52,470 nt of DNA from Pseudomonas sp. REP124 (GTDB lineage Bacteria > Pseudomonadota > Gammaproteobacteria > Pseudomonadales > Pseudomonadaceae), in assembly GCF_020164475.1 (NCBI RefSeq), contig NZ_JAIQWX010000031.1, positions 1 through 52,470 of the forward strand, written 5' to 3'. Each line of letters begins with the position of its first letter. The first letter of the stretch is position 1. The notes below the pieces were generated by a model. That model worked only from the letters and a program-made list of their open reading frames with translations. It was not told where the DNA came from and did no database searches. This document shows positions 1 to 7,975 of the stretch, piece by piece. Position numbers and translations under genes: made by a program.

Positions 1-26
1 AGCACTCATCATTTCAGGACCCCATC

Positions 27-1004
27 ATGCCCATCATTCGCGCAGCAGCCGTCCAACTCAGCCCAGTGCTTTACAGCCGCGAAGGCACCGTGGACAAGGT
101 CTGCCAGCAAATCATCGCTTTGGGCCAACAAGGCGTGCAGTTCGCCGTGTTCCCCGAGACGGTGGTGCCGTACTACCCCTATTTTTCCTTCGTGCAGCCG
201 GCTTTCGCCATGGGGGCACAACACCTCAAGCTGCTCGATCAATCGGTCACCGTGCCGTCCGCCACCACCCACGCCATAGGCGAGGCCTGCAAGCAGGCGG
301 GGATGGTGGTGTCCATCGGCGTCAACGAGCGCGACGGCGGCACGATCTACAACGCGCAACTGCTGTTCGACGCCGACGGCACGCTGATCCAGCATCGCCG
401 CAAAATCACGCCCACCTATCACGAGCGCATGGTCTGGGGGCAGGGCGACGGCTCCGGACTGCGAGCCGTAGACAGCGCCATCGGCCGCATCGGTTCGCTG
501 GCGTGCTGGGAACATTACAACCCTCTGGCGCGTTATGCCTTGATGGCTGACGGCGAGCAGATCCACGCGGCGATGTTCCCCGGCTCCCTGGTCGGGGACA
601 TTTTCGCCGAGCAGATCGAGGTCACCATCCGCCATCACGCCTTGGAGTCCGGTTGTTTCGTGGTCAACGCCACCGCCTGGCTGGACGCCGATCAGCAGGG
701 CCAGATCATGCAGGACACCGGCTGCGGCCTCGGCCCGATTTCCGGCGGCTGCTTCACCGCCATCGTCTCGCCGGAAGGCAAATTGCTCGGCGAGCCACTG
801 CGCAGCGGCGAAGGCGTGGTGATTGCCGACCTCGACCTGGCCTTGATCGACAAGCGCAAACGCATGATGGATTCAGTTGGGCACTACAGCCGTCCGGAAC
901 TGCTCAGCCTGTTGATCGACCGTACACCCGCCGCCCATGTGCATGAGCGCGCCGCACACCTCAACGCCACTGCCACCGAGGAGCTCGATCATGCAAGCCA
1001 ATGA
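27..1004 (+). CDS. nitC: Nit6803-family nitrilase (Nit1C cluster)
   Basis: Carbon-nitrogen hydrolase of 325 aa, the usual length for a bacterial nitrilase. The Glu-Lys-Cys triad is visible: Glu44 in [12 protein letters not shown], Lys126 in [10 protein letters not shown] and Cys160 in [13 protein letters not shown], with the extra Glu133 of the YHE motif. The CWEHYNPL signature is that of true nitrilases, which hydrolyse nitriles to carboxylate plus ammonia. The five following genes make this the nitrilase of the conserved Nit1C cluster. That cluster has been linked experimentally to growth on cyanide as nitrogen source in P. fluorescens NCIMB 11764, so HCN or a cyanide-derived nitrile is a plausible substrate here (inference). 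The usual first cluster gene (MSMEG_0572/Sll0783 family) would lie left of the window. The stop overlaps the start of the radical SAM gene. The start is ATG at 27; only 26 bases lie upstream. Confidence 0.93.
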   Translation: MPIIRAAAVQLSPVLYSREGTVDKVCQQIIALGQQGVQFAVFPETVVPYYPYFSFVQPAFAMGAQHLKLLDQSVTVPSATTHAIGEACKQAGMVVSIGVNERDGGTIYNAQLLFDADGTLIQHRRKITPTYHERMVWGQGDGSGLRAVDSAIGRIGSLACWEHYNPLARYALMADGEQIHAAMFPGSLVGDIFAEQIEVTIRHHALESGCFVVNATAWLDADQQGQIMQDTGCGLGPISGGCFTAIVSPEGKLLGEPLRSGEGVVIADLDLALIDKRKRMMDSVGHYSRPELLSLLIDRTPAAHVHERAAHLNATATEELDHASQ

Positions 1005-2073
1005 ACTGCTGGCCGAATTGCAATGCCACGGGGTGCGCTGGCCAGCGGCGCACAACGGCCTGTCTCGTCAAGGCGGCGCGGGACCGTCGGACCACAAGGC
1101 GCTGACGTTCGGCAGCCGGACCATGATGGTGCCGATCCTCAATCAGGCTTCGCAGACCTCGCCTTACCAGGCGCAACCCAGTGCCGATGGCAGCCAGGCG
1201 TTGATCTTCCGTGAAGGCTTGCAGGTCGGGCAGGTACAAATGCCCGGCGTGCCGAACTTCTACGGTTTGAGTACCGCCGACGGCATTCCCTACTGGAAAA
1301 TCGCCACCCTGCACGGCAGCGATGTATTGGCGACCACGGTATTGCAACACTGCATTCGCTTCAACGATCGCGCCAGCTCCTGCCAGTTTTGCGCTATCGG
1401 CCAGTCACTGGCGGCGGGCAAGACCATCGCTCGCAAGCGTCCGCAGCAATTGGCGCAAGTGGCAAAGGCCGCGGTGGAGCTCGACGGCGTCAAGCACATG
1501 GTGATGACCACCGGGACACCGCAAACCGCGGACCGTGGCGCGGCGATCTTGTGTGAATCCGCCGCGGCAGTGACAGCCGCGGTAGACCTGCCGATCCAGG
1601 CGCAATGCGAGCCTCCGGACGACGACCGATGGTTCCAGCGCCTGGCCGACAGTGGTGTGGTCTCCCTGGGCATGCACCTGGAGGCGGTCACCGATGAAGT
1701 GCGCCAGCGGATCATGCCGGGCAAGGCCGAAGTGCCTCTGAGTCGCTATTTCGAAGCCTTCAGCGCAGCCGTCGAGGTGTTCGGACGCGGTCAGGTCAGT
1801 ACCTACATCCTCGCCGGCCTGGGGGACAGCGAAGCAGCCATCAGCGAGATGAGCGAGCGTTTGTGCGCGCTGGGCGTGTACCCGTTCGTGGTGCCCTTCG
1901 TGCCCATCGACGGCACGCCGTTGGCTCATCACCCCAAACCGGACAGCGCGATGATGGCTCGCCTGTATCCGCAGATCGGCGCAAGCCTGCGCCGTCATGG
2001 CCTGCACTCCGATCAGATCAACGCCGGCTGCGCCAAGTGCGGCGCCTGCTCGGCCCTGAAAAACTACGAATAA
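991..2073 (+). CDS. nitD: MSMEG_0568-family radical SAM protein (Nit1C cluster)
   Basis: Radical SAM enzyme of 360 aa. An earlier in-frame start at 937 exists, but ATG 991 has a GAGGAG ribosome site 9-14 bases upstream and overlaps the nitrilase stop by 14 bases, as expected in a coupled operon. The Cys set that should hold the SAM cluster is Cys121, Cys131 and Cys134 in [14 protein letters not shown]. That is a CX9CX2C spacing, not the classical CX3CX2C. A second Cys group, CAKCGAC (Cys347, 350, 353), sits at the C-terminus and could bind an auxiliary cluster. The substrate is unknown; the gene occurs across bacteria with the Nit1C nitrilase, so it probably acts in the same nitrogen-scavenging route. 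Family assignment rests on position and on the radical SAM-like central region. Confidence 0.9.
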   Translation: MQANELLAELQCHGVRWPAAHNGLSRQGGAGPSDHKALTFGSRTMMVPILNQASQTSPYQAQPSADGSQALIFREGLQVGQVQMPGVPNFYGLSTADGIPYWKIATLHGSDVLATTVLQHCIRFNDRASSCQFCAIGQSLAAGKTIARKRPQQLAQVAKAAVELDGVKHMVMTTGTPQTADRGAAILCESAAAVTAAVDLPIQAQCEPPDDDRWFQRLADSGVVSLGMHLEAVTDEVRQRIMPGKAEVPLSRYFEAFSAAVEVFGRGQVSTYILAGLGDSEAAISEMSERLCALGVYPFVVPFVPIDGTPLAHHPKPDSAMMARLYPQIGASLRRHGLHSDQINAGCAKCGACSALKNYE

Positions 2074-2087
2074 GCCGGAGAACTCCC

Positions 2088-2648
2088 ATGGCCCATTCCG
2101 TCTTTGCTTTGGTCGACAGCACGTTCGAGCCGTTCCGCGCTGGTGAATTGCTGGTCAAGCCCGCCAGTGAGCCCTGGGAGAAACAGGCGTATTTCGCCTT
2201 GCGCCGTTCGGTGTTTTCGGATGAGCAGCAACTGCTGGTACAGGACAAGGACAGTCACGATTTCCAGGCTATCGCCATTGTCGCCCTGGCCGGCAATTGC
2301 GGGATCGCCGACCAGGTGGTGGGCGCGGTGCGTATCTATCAGCCGCAGCCCGGCCTTTGGTTTGGCGGACGCTTGTGTGTGGCCGCGGCGTATCGGCGGC
2401 ACAGTATGATCGGCAAGGCGCTGGTCAACGAGGCGGTATCCCGGGCCAAGGACTTGGGCTGTGAGGTGTTCCGGGCAACCGTGCAGGCGCAGAACGAGAG
2501 CTACTTTCATGGCCTGCGCTGGCAGACCCTTGAGCATACCGAGCTCCTCGGCCAGCCCCATTGCCTGATGCAGGCGGATCTGTCGAGCTACCCGCTGATG
2601 CCACGTCAGGTGTCACTGCGTGCGCTGAAGGTGACTCGCCATGACTGA
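2088..2648 (+). CDS. nitE: MSMEG_0567/Sll0786-family GNAT N-acetyltransferase (Nit1C cluster)
   Basis: Predicted GNAT acetyltransferase of 186 aa. The start chosen is ATG 2088, preceded by GCCGGAGAACTCCC (GGAG, 7 bases away); the open frame extends further upstream but overlaps the radical SAM gene. The acetyl-CoA-binding region reads LCVAAAYRRHSMIGKALVNEA, matching the R/Q-x-x-G-x-G/A loop of GNAT folds at about residues 95-115, followed by a helix. The target is unknown. It ends 8 bases inside the next gene (ATGACTGA overlap), so translation is probably coupled. In the Nit1C cluster this gene always sits between the radical SAM and AIR-synthase-like genes; the assignment combines fold and position. 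Confidence 0.88.
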   Translation: MAHSVFALVDSTFEPFRAGELLVKPASEPWEKQAYFALRRSVFSDEQQLLVQDKDSHDFQAIAIVALAGNCGIADQVVGAVRIYQPQPGLWFGGRLCVAAAYRRHSMIGKALVNEAVSRAKDLGCEVFRATVQAQNESYFHGLRWQTLEHTELLGQPHCLMQADLSSYPLMPRQVSLRALKVTRHD

Positions 2649-3663
2649 CCTCGCGGCTCTGATCGACGTCCTGCGCAACACCCAGGCGATGCGCTCGAAA
2701 CAGGCGATTCAACAGCCAGCGGCAGTGATCAGCCACTCGGAAAAAGCCCTGACCCGCGAGCAGCTTTACGCCCTGCCAGGTGATGACACCGCGGCGATTG
2801 CCTGCGGCGATCATTTTCAACTGCTGGCCATCGAAGGCATGTTGCCTGCGTTCGTCGATGCCGCGCCCTGGTTTGCCGGATGGTCGGCGGTCATGGCCAA
2901 TGTCAGCGACATTACCGCCATGGGCGGACGTGCGACGGCAGTGGTCGATGCCTACTGGCATCACGACAATAGCGCCGCGCAACAGATCCTGGCGGGTATT
3001 CAAGCGGCCTGCGAAGCCTATGGACTGCTGCTGGCCGGCGGTCACACCAGCCTCGCGTCGGGCAACCCCGCCGCGTTGGCGGTGGCAATCATTGGCGTTG
3101 CGAAAACACTGCTGTCGACCCTGCATGTCGCGCCGGGCCAGGTGATCGCCATGGCGGTGGACCTCGAAGGCGTCTGGCACGCCGACAGCACTTATTGGAA
3201 GGCCTTCGAAGGTGTTCCCGCCGAACGCCTGTGCAGCAAGCTCGACGTGCTGCCGCGCCTGGCCGATGCCGGGCTGCTGCGCGCCGCCAAGGACATCAGC
3301 AACGCCGGCGTGCTGGGCAGCCTGCTGATGCTGCTGGAAACCACCGGTTGCGGCGCGACTGTCGACCTGGCGGCGCTGCCATGCCCGCCGGATGCCGACC
3401 TTGAGCGCTGGCTGCAAGTGTTTCCCAGCTACGGCTTTCTGATGACCCTCGACGAAGGCGACTGGGACCAGGTCCAGACCGCTTTCGCTTTCGAAGGGCT
3501 GCGTTGCGAGCGTATCGCCCGAGTCGACGCGAGCGGCGTTTTGAACGTTCGCCTCGGCCAGCAGCATGGCCATTTCTGGAATCTGCGTGAGCAGCCATTT
3601 ACCGGTTTCAACTACGCCCATCTCGATTTTTCCCCTTTGAACCTCAAGCAACAGGAGCACTGA
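2641..3663 (+). CDS. nitF: sll0787-family AIR synthase-like protein (Nit1C cluster)
   Basis: A 340-aa member of the PurM/ThiL/HypE/SelD ATP-binding superfamily. The N-terminal domain has the acidic Mg-ATP motif PGDDTAAI (about residues 46-53), then SDITAMGGRA and AGGHTS. The C-terminal half carries AAKDISNAGVLGSL, the usual substrate-side loop of AIR synthase proteins. These enzymes activate a carbonyl or carboxyl group with ATP; which substrate is used in the Nit1C pathway is not known. Four bases of the start codon context overlap the end of the acetyltransferase gene (ATGACTGA). The next gene starts one base after its stop, so the whole run is one transcript. Confidence 0.9.
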   Translation: MTDLAALIDVLRNTQAMRSKQAIQQPAAVISHSEKALTREQLYALPGDDTAAIACGDHFQLLAIEGMLPAFVDAAPWFAGWSAVMANVSDITAMGGRATAVVDAYWHHDNSAAQQILAGIQAACEAYGLLLAGGHTSLASGNPAALAVAIIGVAKTLLSTLHVAPGQVIAMAVDLEGVWHADSTYWKAFEGVPAERLCSKLDVLPRLADAGLLRAAKDISNAGVLGSLLMLLETTGCGATVDLAALPCPPDADLERWLQVFPSYGFLMTLDEGDWDQVQTAFAFEGLRCERIARVDASGVLNVRLGQQHGHFWNLREQPFTGFNYAHLDFSPLNLKQQEH

Positions 3664-3664
3664 C

Positions 3665-4000
3665 ATGCCCGCCGTCAATTTCAGGATCCGCTGGCCCAAT
3701 GGCCGCGAAGCCAGCGGCTACTCGCCGTCGACCGTGATTTTTCAGTATTTGGAGGAGGGCGCCAGTTACCCGCTTCCGGATTTTTTGCAACGCCTGGAAA
3801 GTGCCTTGAACAACGCTTCGGAGCGGGTCAAGGAGGTCAAGGGCTTCTATTGCAGCTCGGCCATGGACACCTTGAGTTCGTTGAAAGGCCAGGCCAGTTA
3901 TCTGGTTGAACCGACCGACGTCGAGGGGAGGGTGGAGGTGATCAGCATGCGCACCGAGGGCGCCGGGCAAGCGATCGGTGCGGGCTGGAGCTCATTCTGA
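3665..4000 (+). CDS. nitG: MSMEG_0570-family nitrogen starvation response protein (Nit1C cluster)
   Basis: Small protein of 111 aa beginning MPAVNFRIRWPNG with no signal peptide or membrane segment. It has the length and position of the small unknown protein of the Nit1C cluster, between the AIR-synthase-like and flavoprotein genes. The start follows the upstream stop by one base, with CAACAGGAGCACTGAC as ribosome site. Visible features are a conserved-looking N-terminal RxxWPNG segment and a basic/acidic middle region; no catalytic motif is recognisable. Related cyanobacterial genes (sll078x cluster) were named for induction under nitrogen starvation. Its molecular role is unknown. Confidence 0.85.
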   Translation: MPAVNFRIRWPNGREASGYSPSTVIFQYLEEGASYPLPDFLQRLESALNNASERVKEVKGFYCSSAMDTLSSLKGQASYLVEPTDVEGRVEVISMRTEGAGQAIGAGWSSF

Positions 4001-4045
4001 TTTTTTTCTGAACTTTTTATCGACACCGATGACCGGAGCAATGCC

Positions 4046-5347
4046 ATGACCAGCCACCTCACTTCCATCAAAACCACACACCACAGCGTGATCGTCGTCG
4101 GCGGCGGCCAGGCCGGGTTGTCCGCCAGTTACTACCTGCAGCAGGAGGGGATCGATCATCTGGTGCTGGAAAAGCACAGCGTGACACACACCTGGCGCCA
4201 CCAGCGCTGGGACGCCTTCAGCCTGGTCACGCCGAACTGGCAGTGCGCCTTGCCGGGTTACACCTACGTCGATGAATTCAAGGGCACCGATCCCCATGGG
4301 TTCATGAAGAAAGACGAGATCAACGCGTACCTGGCGGGCTTCGTCAAAGCGGTGAATGCGCCGGTGCGTGAAGGCGTGACAGTGCTGCGCGTGGTGCCGC
4401 GCGCCATCGGTGGCTTTGAGGTGCATACCTCCCAGGGCGAGTTTTCGGCTGACCACGTGATCGTCGCCTCGGGTGGTTATCACACGCCGATCATTCCGCG
4501 CCTGGCGGAGCGTTTGCCTGCAGACATTCACCAGATCCACTCCGAGCAATACCGCAACCCGCAGGCCCTGCCTTCAGGCAATGTGCTGGTGGTCGGCTCC
4601 GGGCAGTCGGGCGCGCAGATCGCCGAGGACCTGCACCTGGCCGGGCGCAAAGTGTTCCTGGCCGTCGGCGATGCACCACGTTGCGCGCGTTTCTATCGCG
4701 GTAAGGACGTGGTCGATTGGCTGGCAGAGATGGGGTACTACGAGATCGGCGTCGACACCCATCCGCTGCGTGAAGGGGTTCGCGACAACACCAACCACTA
4801 TGTCACCGGGCGTGACGGCGGGCGTGACATCGACCTGCGCAAGTTTGCCGGGCAAGGCATGGAATTGTTCGGTCGACTCGAAGGCTTGCAAGGTACACGG
4901 ATGCAGTTCGCGCCTAACCTGGCGCAGAGCCTGGACAACGCCGATGCGGTGTACAACCGCATCAACGGCTCGATCGACAAGTACATCGAACAGCATGGCA
5001 TCGAGGCGCCGACCGGTGAGCGCTATGTTCCCACCTGGACGCCTGAGCAAGAGCGCTGCGAAGTGGACCTTGAGGCGGCAAACATCACCAGCATCATCTG
5101 GTGTATCGGCTTCAGCCCGGACTTCACCTGGGTCGAGGCACCGGTCTTCAATGGCCGCGGCCATCCGGGGCATCAACGCGGCGTTACCGGGCAGCCGGGT
5201 CTGTATTTTCTTGGATTGCCGTGGTTATACACCTGGGGCTCGGGGCGTTTTTCCGGTGTGGCAAAAGATGCGAGGTACTTGGTGGATCGGATCAGCGCTG
5301 CCCACGCAAAGCACCCGGTTCAGGACAAGCGGGCGGCCGTGCGGTGA
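4046..5347 (+). CDS. nitH: MSMEG_0569-family flavin-dependent oxidoreductase (Nit1C cluster)
   Basis: FAD/NAD(P)H-dependent oxidoreductase of 433 aa, CzcO/flavin monooxygenase-like. The N-terminal dinucleotide fold reads VIVVGGGQAGLSASYYL (GxGxxG, FAD) and ends in an acidic residue in VLEKHS. A second fold, VLVVGSGQSGAQIAEDL (about residues 180-196), should bind NADPH. The loop ASGGYHTPIIP between them resembles the linking motif of flavin monooxygenases. Near the C-terminus IIWCIGFSPDF and FLGLPWLYTWGSGRF are typical of the family. It is the last gene of the cluster, 45 bases after the previous stop, with GGAG at 4034-4037. Oxidation of a nitrogen compound or cyanide adduct is possible but unproven. 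It converges on the sigma-54 regulator, 27 bases apart. Confidence 0.9.
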   Translation: MTSHLTSIKTTHHSVIVVGGGQAGLSASYYLQQEGIDHLVLEKHSVTHTWRHQRWDAFSLVTPNWQCALPGYTYVDEFKGTDPHGFMKKDEINAYLAGFVKAVNAPVREGVTVLRVVPRAIGGFEVHTSQGEFSADHVIVASGGYHTPIIPRLAERLPADIHQIHSEQYRNPQALPSGNVLVVGSGQSGAQIAEDLHLAGRKVFLAVGDAPRCARFYRGKDVVDWLAEMGYYEIGVDTHPLREGVRDNTNHYVTGRDGGRDIDLRKFAGQGMELFGRLEGLQGTRMQFAPNLAQSLDNADAVYNRINGSIDKYIEQHGIEAPTGERYVPTWTPEQERCEVDLEAANITSIIWCIGFSPDFTWVEAPVFNGRGHPGHQRGVTGQPGLYFLGLPWLYTWGSGRFSGVAKDARYLVDRISAAHAKHPVQDKRAAVR

Positions 5348-5374
5348 TGGATGACAGTCCCCAAGTCAGAATGC

Positions 5375-7273
5375 TCAAGATCCTGGGGATCGGTTCGGTT
5401 TGTACTCGCGCGGGTCGATGCTCCATTTGCGCAGCCGTGACGCCAGGGTAGTCGGTTTCAACCCCAGCAGTTGCGCGGCGCCGCCTTCGCCGGAGACTTT
5501 GCCCCCGGTGCGCTTGAGCATGGCCAAGGTGTTCTGCCGAAGTTGCTGTTGCAAATCTTCATCGCGCAGCGGTTCGCTGTCGTCCAGTGGAGCAATGGGC
5601 GCAGCGACCTGCTCGCGCGCGGAGGCGGGCAACAGGTCATCGAAACGCAAGCGCCCGTCCTGCGACACGATGATCTGCCGCTCGATCACATTCTCCAGCT
5701 CTCGAATATTGCCCGGCCACGAATAACGCTTGAGTACCTCGACCTGGGTCAGCGGCAGGCGCACACCCGGTTTGTTGAAGGCCTGGCAAGCACGCTGAAG
5801 AAAGTGGCCAGCCAACAGCGGTATGTCGCCCAGGCGCTCACGCAGAGGCACCGAGCGCACCGGGAAAACGTTCAAGCGAAAATACAGATCCTCACGAAAC
5901 CCGCCGGCAGCGACCATCTCCCGCAAGTCGCGATTGGTGGCGGCAATCACCCGCACATCCACCGCGCGGGTCAGGTTATCGCCCACACGCTCGAATTGCT
6001 GGTCTTGCAGCACACGCAGCAATTTGCTTTGCAGTTCCAGAGGGATTTCGCCGACCTCATCGAGAAACAAGGTGCCGCCATCGGCCAGTTCGAAACGTCC
6101 GACCCGGTCATGGGTGGCCCCGGTGAACGCGCCTTTGACGTGACCGAAAAATTCGCTTTCGAACAAGTCCCGAGGAATCGCCGCGCAATTGACGCGAATC
6201 AGCGGCCGGTCGCTGCGCCGACTGCTGGCGTGAATGGCGCGGGCAATCAATTCCTTTCCGGTGCCCGATTCACCGGTGACCAGCACGTTGGCATCGGTCG
6301 GCGCCACCAGTTCGATCTGGCGGATCAGGTGCAGCACCGCTGGACTGTCGCCGACGATCTCATGATGATTTCGCTCGGCTTTGATCTCTTCCTGCAAATA
6401 CTGGTTTTCCAGTTCCAGGCGTTGTTTGAGTTGTTCCACTTCATTCAGGGCTTCGCGCAAACGCAGTTCAGCCCGCTGCCGCTCTCGGATGTCGCGAAAA
6501 AGCACCACCGCACCCACCAGCCTGCCCATCTCGAAGATCGGTGTGCTGGTGTATTCGACGGGAATGGCGTCACCGTTCTTGTGCCAGAACACCTCGTTAT
6601 CCACGCGATGCACCTGGCCGTCACTGAACGAGGTGTGAATGGAGCATTGCTCGACTTCAAATGGGCTGCCGTCGCTGTGGCTGTGATGGAACAACTGATG
6701 GGCGTCATGGCCGACCATATCTCCGGCGCTCCAACCAAGAATTCGCTCGGCAGCCGGGTTGATGAAAGTGGTTTGACCCGTCGCGTCGAGCCCATATATG
6801 CCTTCACCAACGGCGCCGAGAATCAGCCGGTTCTGCCGCTCGATACGCTCGAATACCTGACTGATGCGCTCCCATCCGACATGACCCAGACGGTGCTGAC
6901 GACGGGCTTCCGAGCGGTTGCGTCGAGTCTCCAGGAGGTCACGGTCCTGAATGATCAGCACAATATGCTGACCGTCCTCCAGCGCACGGGCGTTGACCTC
7001 CACGGCATGGTGTCGGCGCGCCAGATCGAGCAGGCTCAGGTCATCGGACCAGGCCTGACCCTGGGTCAGCACTTCATCGGTAAAGCTGACCCACTGCGCG
7101 ATCGCGCCTGCGAAGAAGTGGCTGAAGCGGGGAAGGGCGATAGCATTTTCTTCATAACCCAGCAGAGCGAGGCCGGCGGCGTTGACCTGAACTACAGCGT
7201 CGGATGCCGGGTGCACTACTAGCATGGCGAGTGGCGCGTGGGCAGCGCAATTGGCGTCGATAACGGTTGGCAT
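5375..7273 (-). CDS. Sigma-54-dependent activator with PAS sensory domains (CynF-like role)
   Basis: Enhancer-binding protein of 632 aa. The order is an N-terminal PAS-like region (about 10-110), a clear PAS domain (about 148-262, with [20 protein letters not shown]), a coiled linker (about 265-300), an AAA+ domain and a Fis-type helix-turn-helix (about 585-620). In the AAA+ domain are Walker A GESGTGK (334-340), the sigma-54 contact loop GAFTGA (381-386) and Walker [11 protein letters not shown] (401-410). No phosphoacceptor receiver is present, so the PAS domains probably sense a ligand or redox state. It lies between the Nit1C genes (convergent) and cynS (divergent), with a -24/-12 promoter in front of cynS, so it very likely controls cynS and perhaps Nit1C. 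Sigma-54 regulators called CynF sit next to cyn genes in other pseudomonads. Confidence 0.93.
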   Translation of the reverse strand: MPTVIDANCAAHAPLAMLVVHPASDAVVQVNAAGLALLGYEENAIALPRFSHFFAGAIAQWVSFTDEVLTQGQAWSDDLSLLDLARRHHAVEVNARALEDGQHIVLIIQDRDLLETRRNRSEARRQHRLGHVGWERISQVFERIERQNRLILGAVGEGIYGLDATGQTTFINPAAERILGWSAGDMVGHDAHQLFHHSHSDGSPFEVEQCSIHTSFSDGQVHRVDNEVFWHKNGDAIPVEYTSTPIFEMGRLVGAVVLFRDIRERQRAELRLREALNEVEQLKQRLELENQYLQEEIKAERNHHEIVGDSPAVLHLIRQIELVAPTDANVLVTGESGTGKELIARAIHASSRRSDRPLIRVNCAAIPRDLFESEFFGHVKGAFTGATHDRVGRFELADGGTLFLDEVGEIPLELQSKLLRVLQDQQFERVGDNLTRAVDVRVIAATNRDLREMVAAGGFREDLYFRLNVFPVRSVPLRERLGDIPLLAGHFLQRACQAFNKPGVRLPLTQVEVLKRYSWPGNIRELENVIERQIIVSQDGRLRFDDLLPASAREQVAAPIAPLDDSEPLRDEDLQQQLRQNTLAMLKRTGGKVSGEGGAAQLLGLKPTTLASRLRKWSIDPREYKPNRSPGS

Positions 7274-7311
7274 AGCGGGGCGTCCTGAGGCGAAAACGAC
7301 TGCTCGAATAT

Positions 7312-7349
7312 ACGAAAAATCGTGAAATAATTAACTAAAATTCGTTAGT
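7312..7349. promoter_or_regulatory. Candidate upstream activator sites (two small inverted repeats)
   Basis: Two inverted repeats lie 80-120 bases upstream of the cynS -24/-12 promoter: ACGA-AAAA-TCGT (7312-7323) and ACTAA-AATTCG-TTAGT (7334-7349). The distance suits an enhancer for the sigma-54 activator whose gene starts at 7273. The region is much more AT-rich than its surroundings. Binding is inference from position and symmetry only. Confidence 0.35.
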
Positions 7350-7423
7350 ATCGAAATATCGTTAATTTCTGCCGAGTATTAATCCTAAATAAATCTATAC
7401 AAATCAGATAGATATGAGATTTT

Positions 7424-7444
7424 CGAGAGTTGGCACAACTCTCG
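7424..7444. promoter_or_regulatory. Perfect 9-bp inverted repeat overlapping the cynS promoter
   Basis: CGAGAGTTG-GCA-CAACTCTCG is a perfect inverted repeat with a 3-base centre. It covers the -24 element and reaches the -12 element of the predicted sigma-54 promoter. It could be an operator, or a hairpin if transcribed from further upstream. Its exact symmetry makes chance less likely. Confidence 0.5.
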
Positions 7445-7447
7445 CTA
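7430..7447 (+). promoter_or_regulatory. Sigma-54 (-24/-12) promoter of cynS
   Basis: TTGGCACAACTCTCGCTA matches the sigma-54 consensus TTGGCAC-N5-TTGCW with the diagnostic GG (7432-7433) and GC (7444-7445) separated by exactly ten bases. The only weak position is TCGC for TTGC. It lies about 40 bases upstream of the cynS start and faces it. The divergent gene encodes a sigma-54 activator, which supports the call. Confidence 0.75.
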
Positions 7448-7487
7448 TCTCTCCTGTGTCGCCAACCTCACAAGAGAGATCCACACT

Positions 7488-7928
7488 ATGAACAAAGTCG
7501 AAATGCACCACACCGTCATGGCCGCCAAGGCGCGCAAGGAAATGACCTGGGACCGTCTGAGCGAACTGGTTGGCAAAGCGCCGGTATGGCTGGCATCGGT
7601 GTGCTACGGCATGAACAGCGCCTCGCCGCAAGTGGCGGCGCGCATCTGTGAAGTACTGGAATTGGGCGAAGACGTCGCCATGGCCATGATCGAATATCCG
7701 GTCAAAGGCTGGGAAAAGACCGTGCCTCAGGACCCGTTGATCTATCGCCTGTACGAAGTCGTCGGCGTTTACGGTCCGACCCTCAAAGACGTGATTCAGG
7801 AGAAATTCGGTGACGGCATCATGAGCGCCATCGACTTTTCCATGCATGTCGAAAAAATCGAAGACCCCAAGGGCGACCGCGTATTGCTGACCCTCAATGG
7901 CAAATTCCTGCCGTACCGGTCCTGGTGA
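7488..7928 (+). CDS. cynS: Cyanase (cyanate hydratase)
   Basis: Cytoplasmic cyanate hydratase of 146 aa. It converts cyanate plus bicarbonate to ammonia and CO2 (through carbamate), which detoxifies cyanate and supplies nitrogen. The N-terminal half is the helical DNA-binding-like domain. The C-terminal half carries the catalytic residues Arg87, Glu90 and Ser113 in YRLYEVVGVYGPTLKD and GIMSAIDF; they correspond to Arg96, Glu99 and Ser122 of the E. coli enzyme with a constant offset of nine, so the protein is full length and probably active. The start ATG 7488 follows CAAGAGAGATCCACACT. It is first in a two-gene unit with the FNT transporter and is preceded by a sigma-54 promoter. Confidence 0.98.
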   Translation: MNKVEMHHTVMAAKARKEMTWDRLSELVGKAPVWLASVCYGMNSASPQVAARICEVLELGEDVAMAMIEYPVKGWEKTVPQDPLIYRLYEVVGVYGPTLKDVIQEKFGDGIMSAIDFSMHVEKIEDPKGDRVLLTLNGKFLPYRSW

Positions 7929-7975
7929 TCGAGCAGCAGGCCCCAATTTGAAGAGTCAGTCTTGAGGAAAACCCA

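Noticed and set aside
5348..5395. CCCC...GGGG inverted repeat as a bidirectional terminator between the flavoprotein and regulator genes
   Set aside because: The arms are only five bases, the loop is long, and there is no T run; part of it is inside the regulator coding region.
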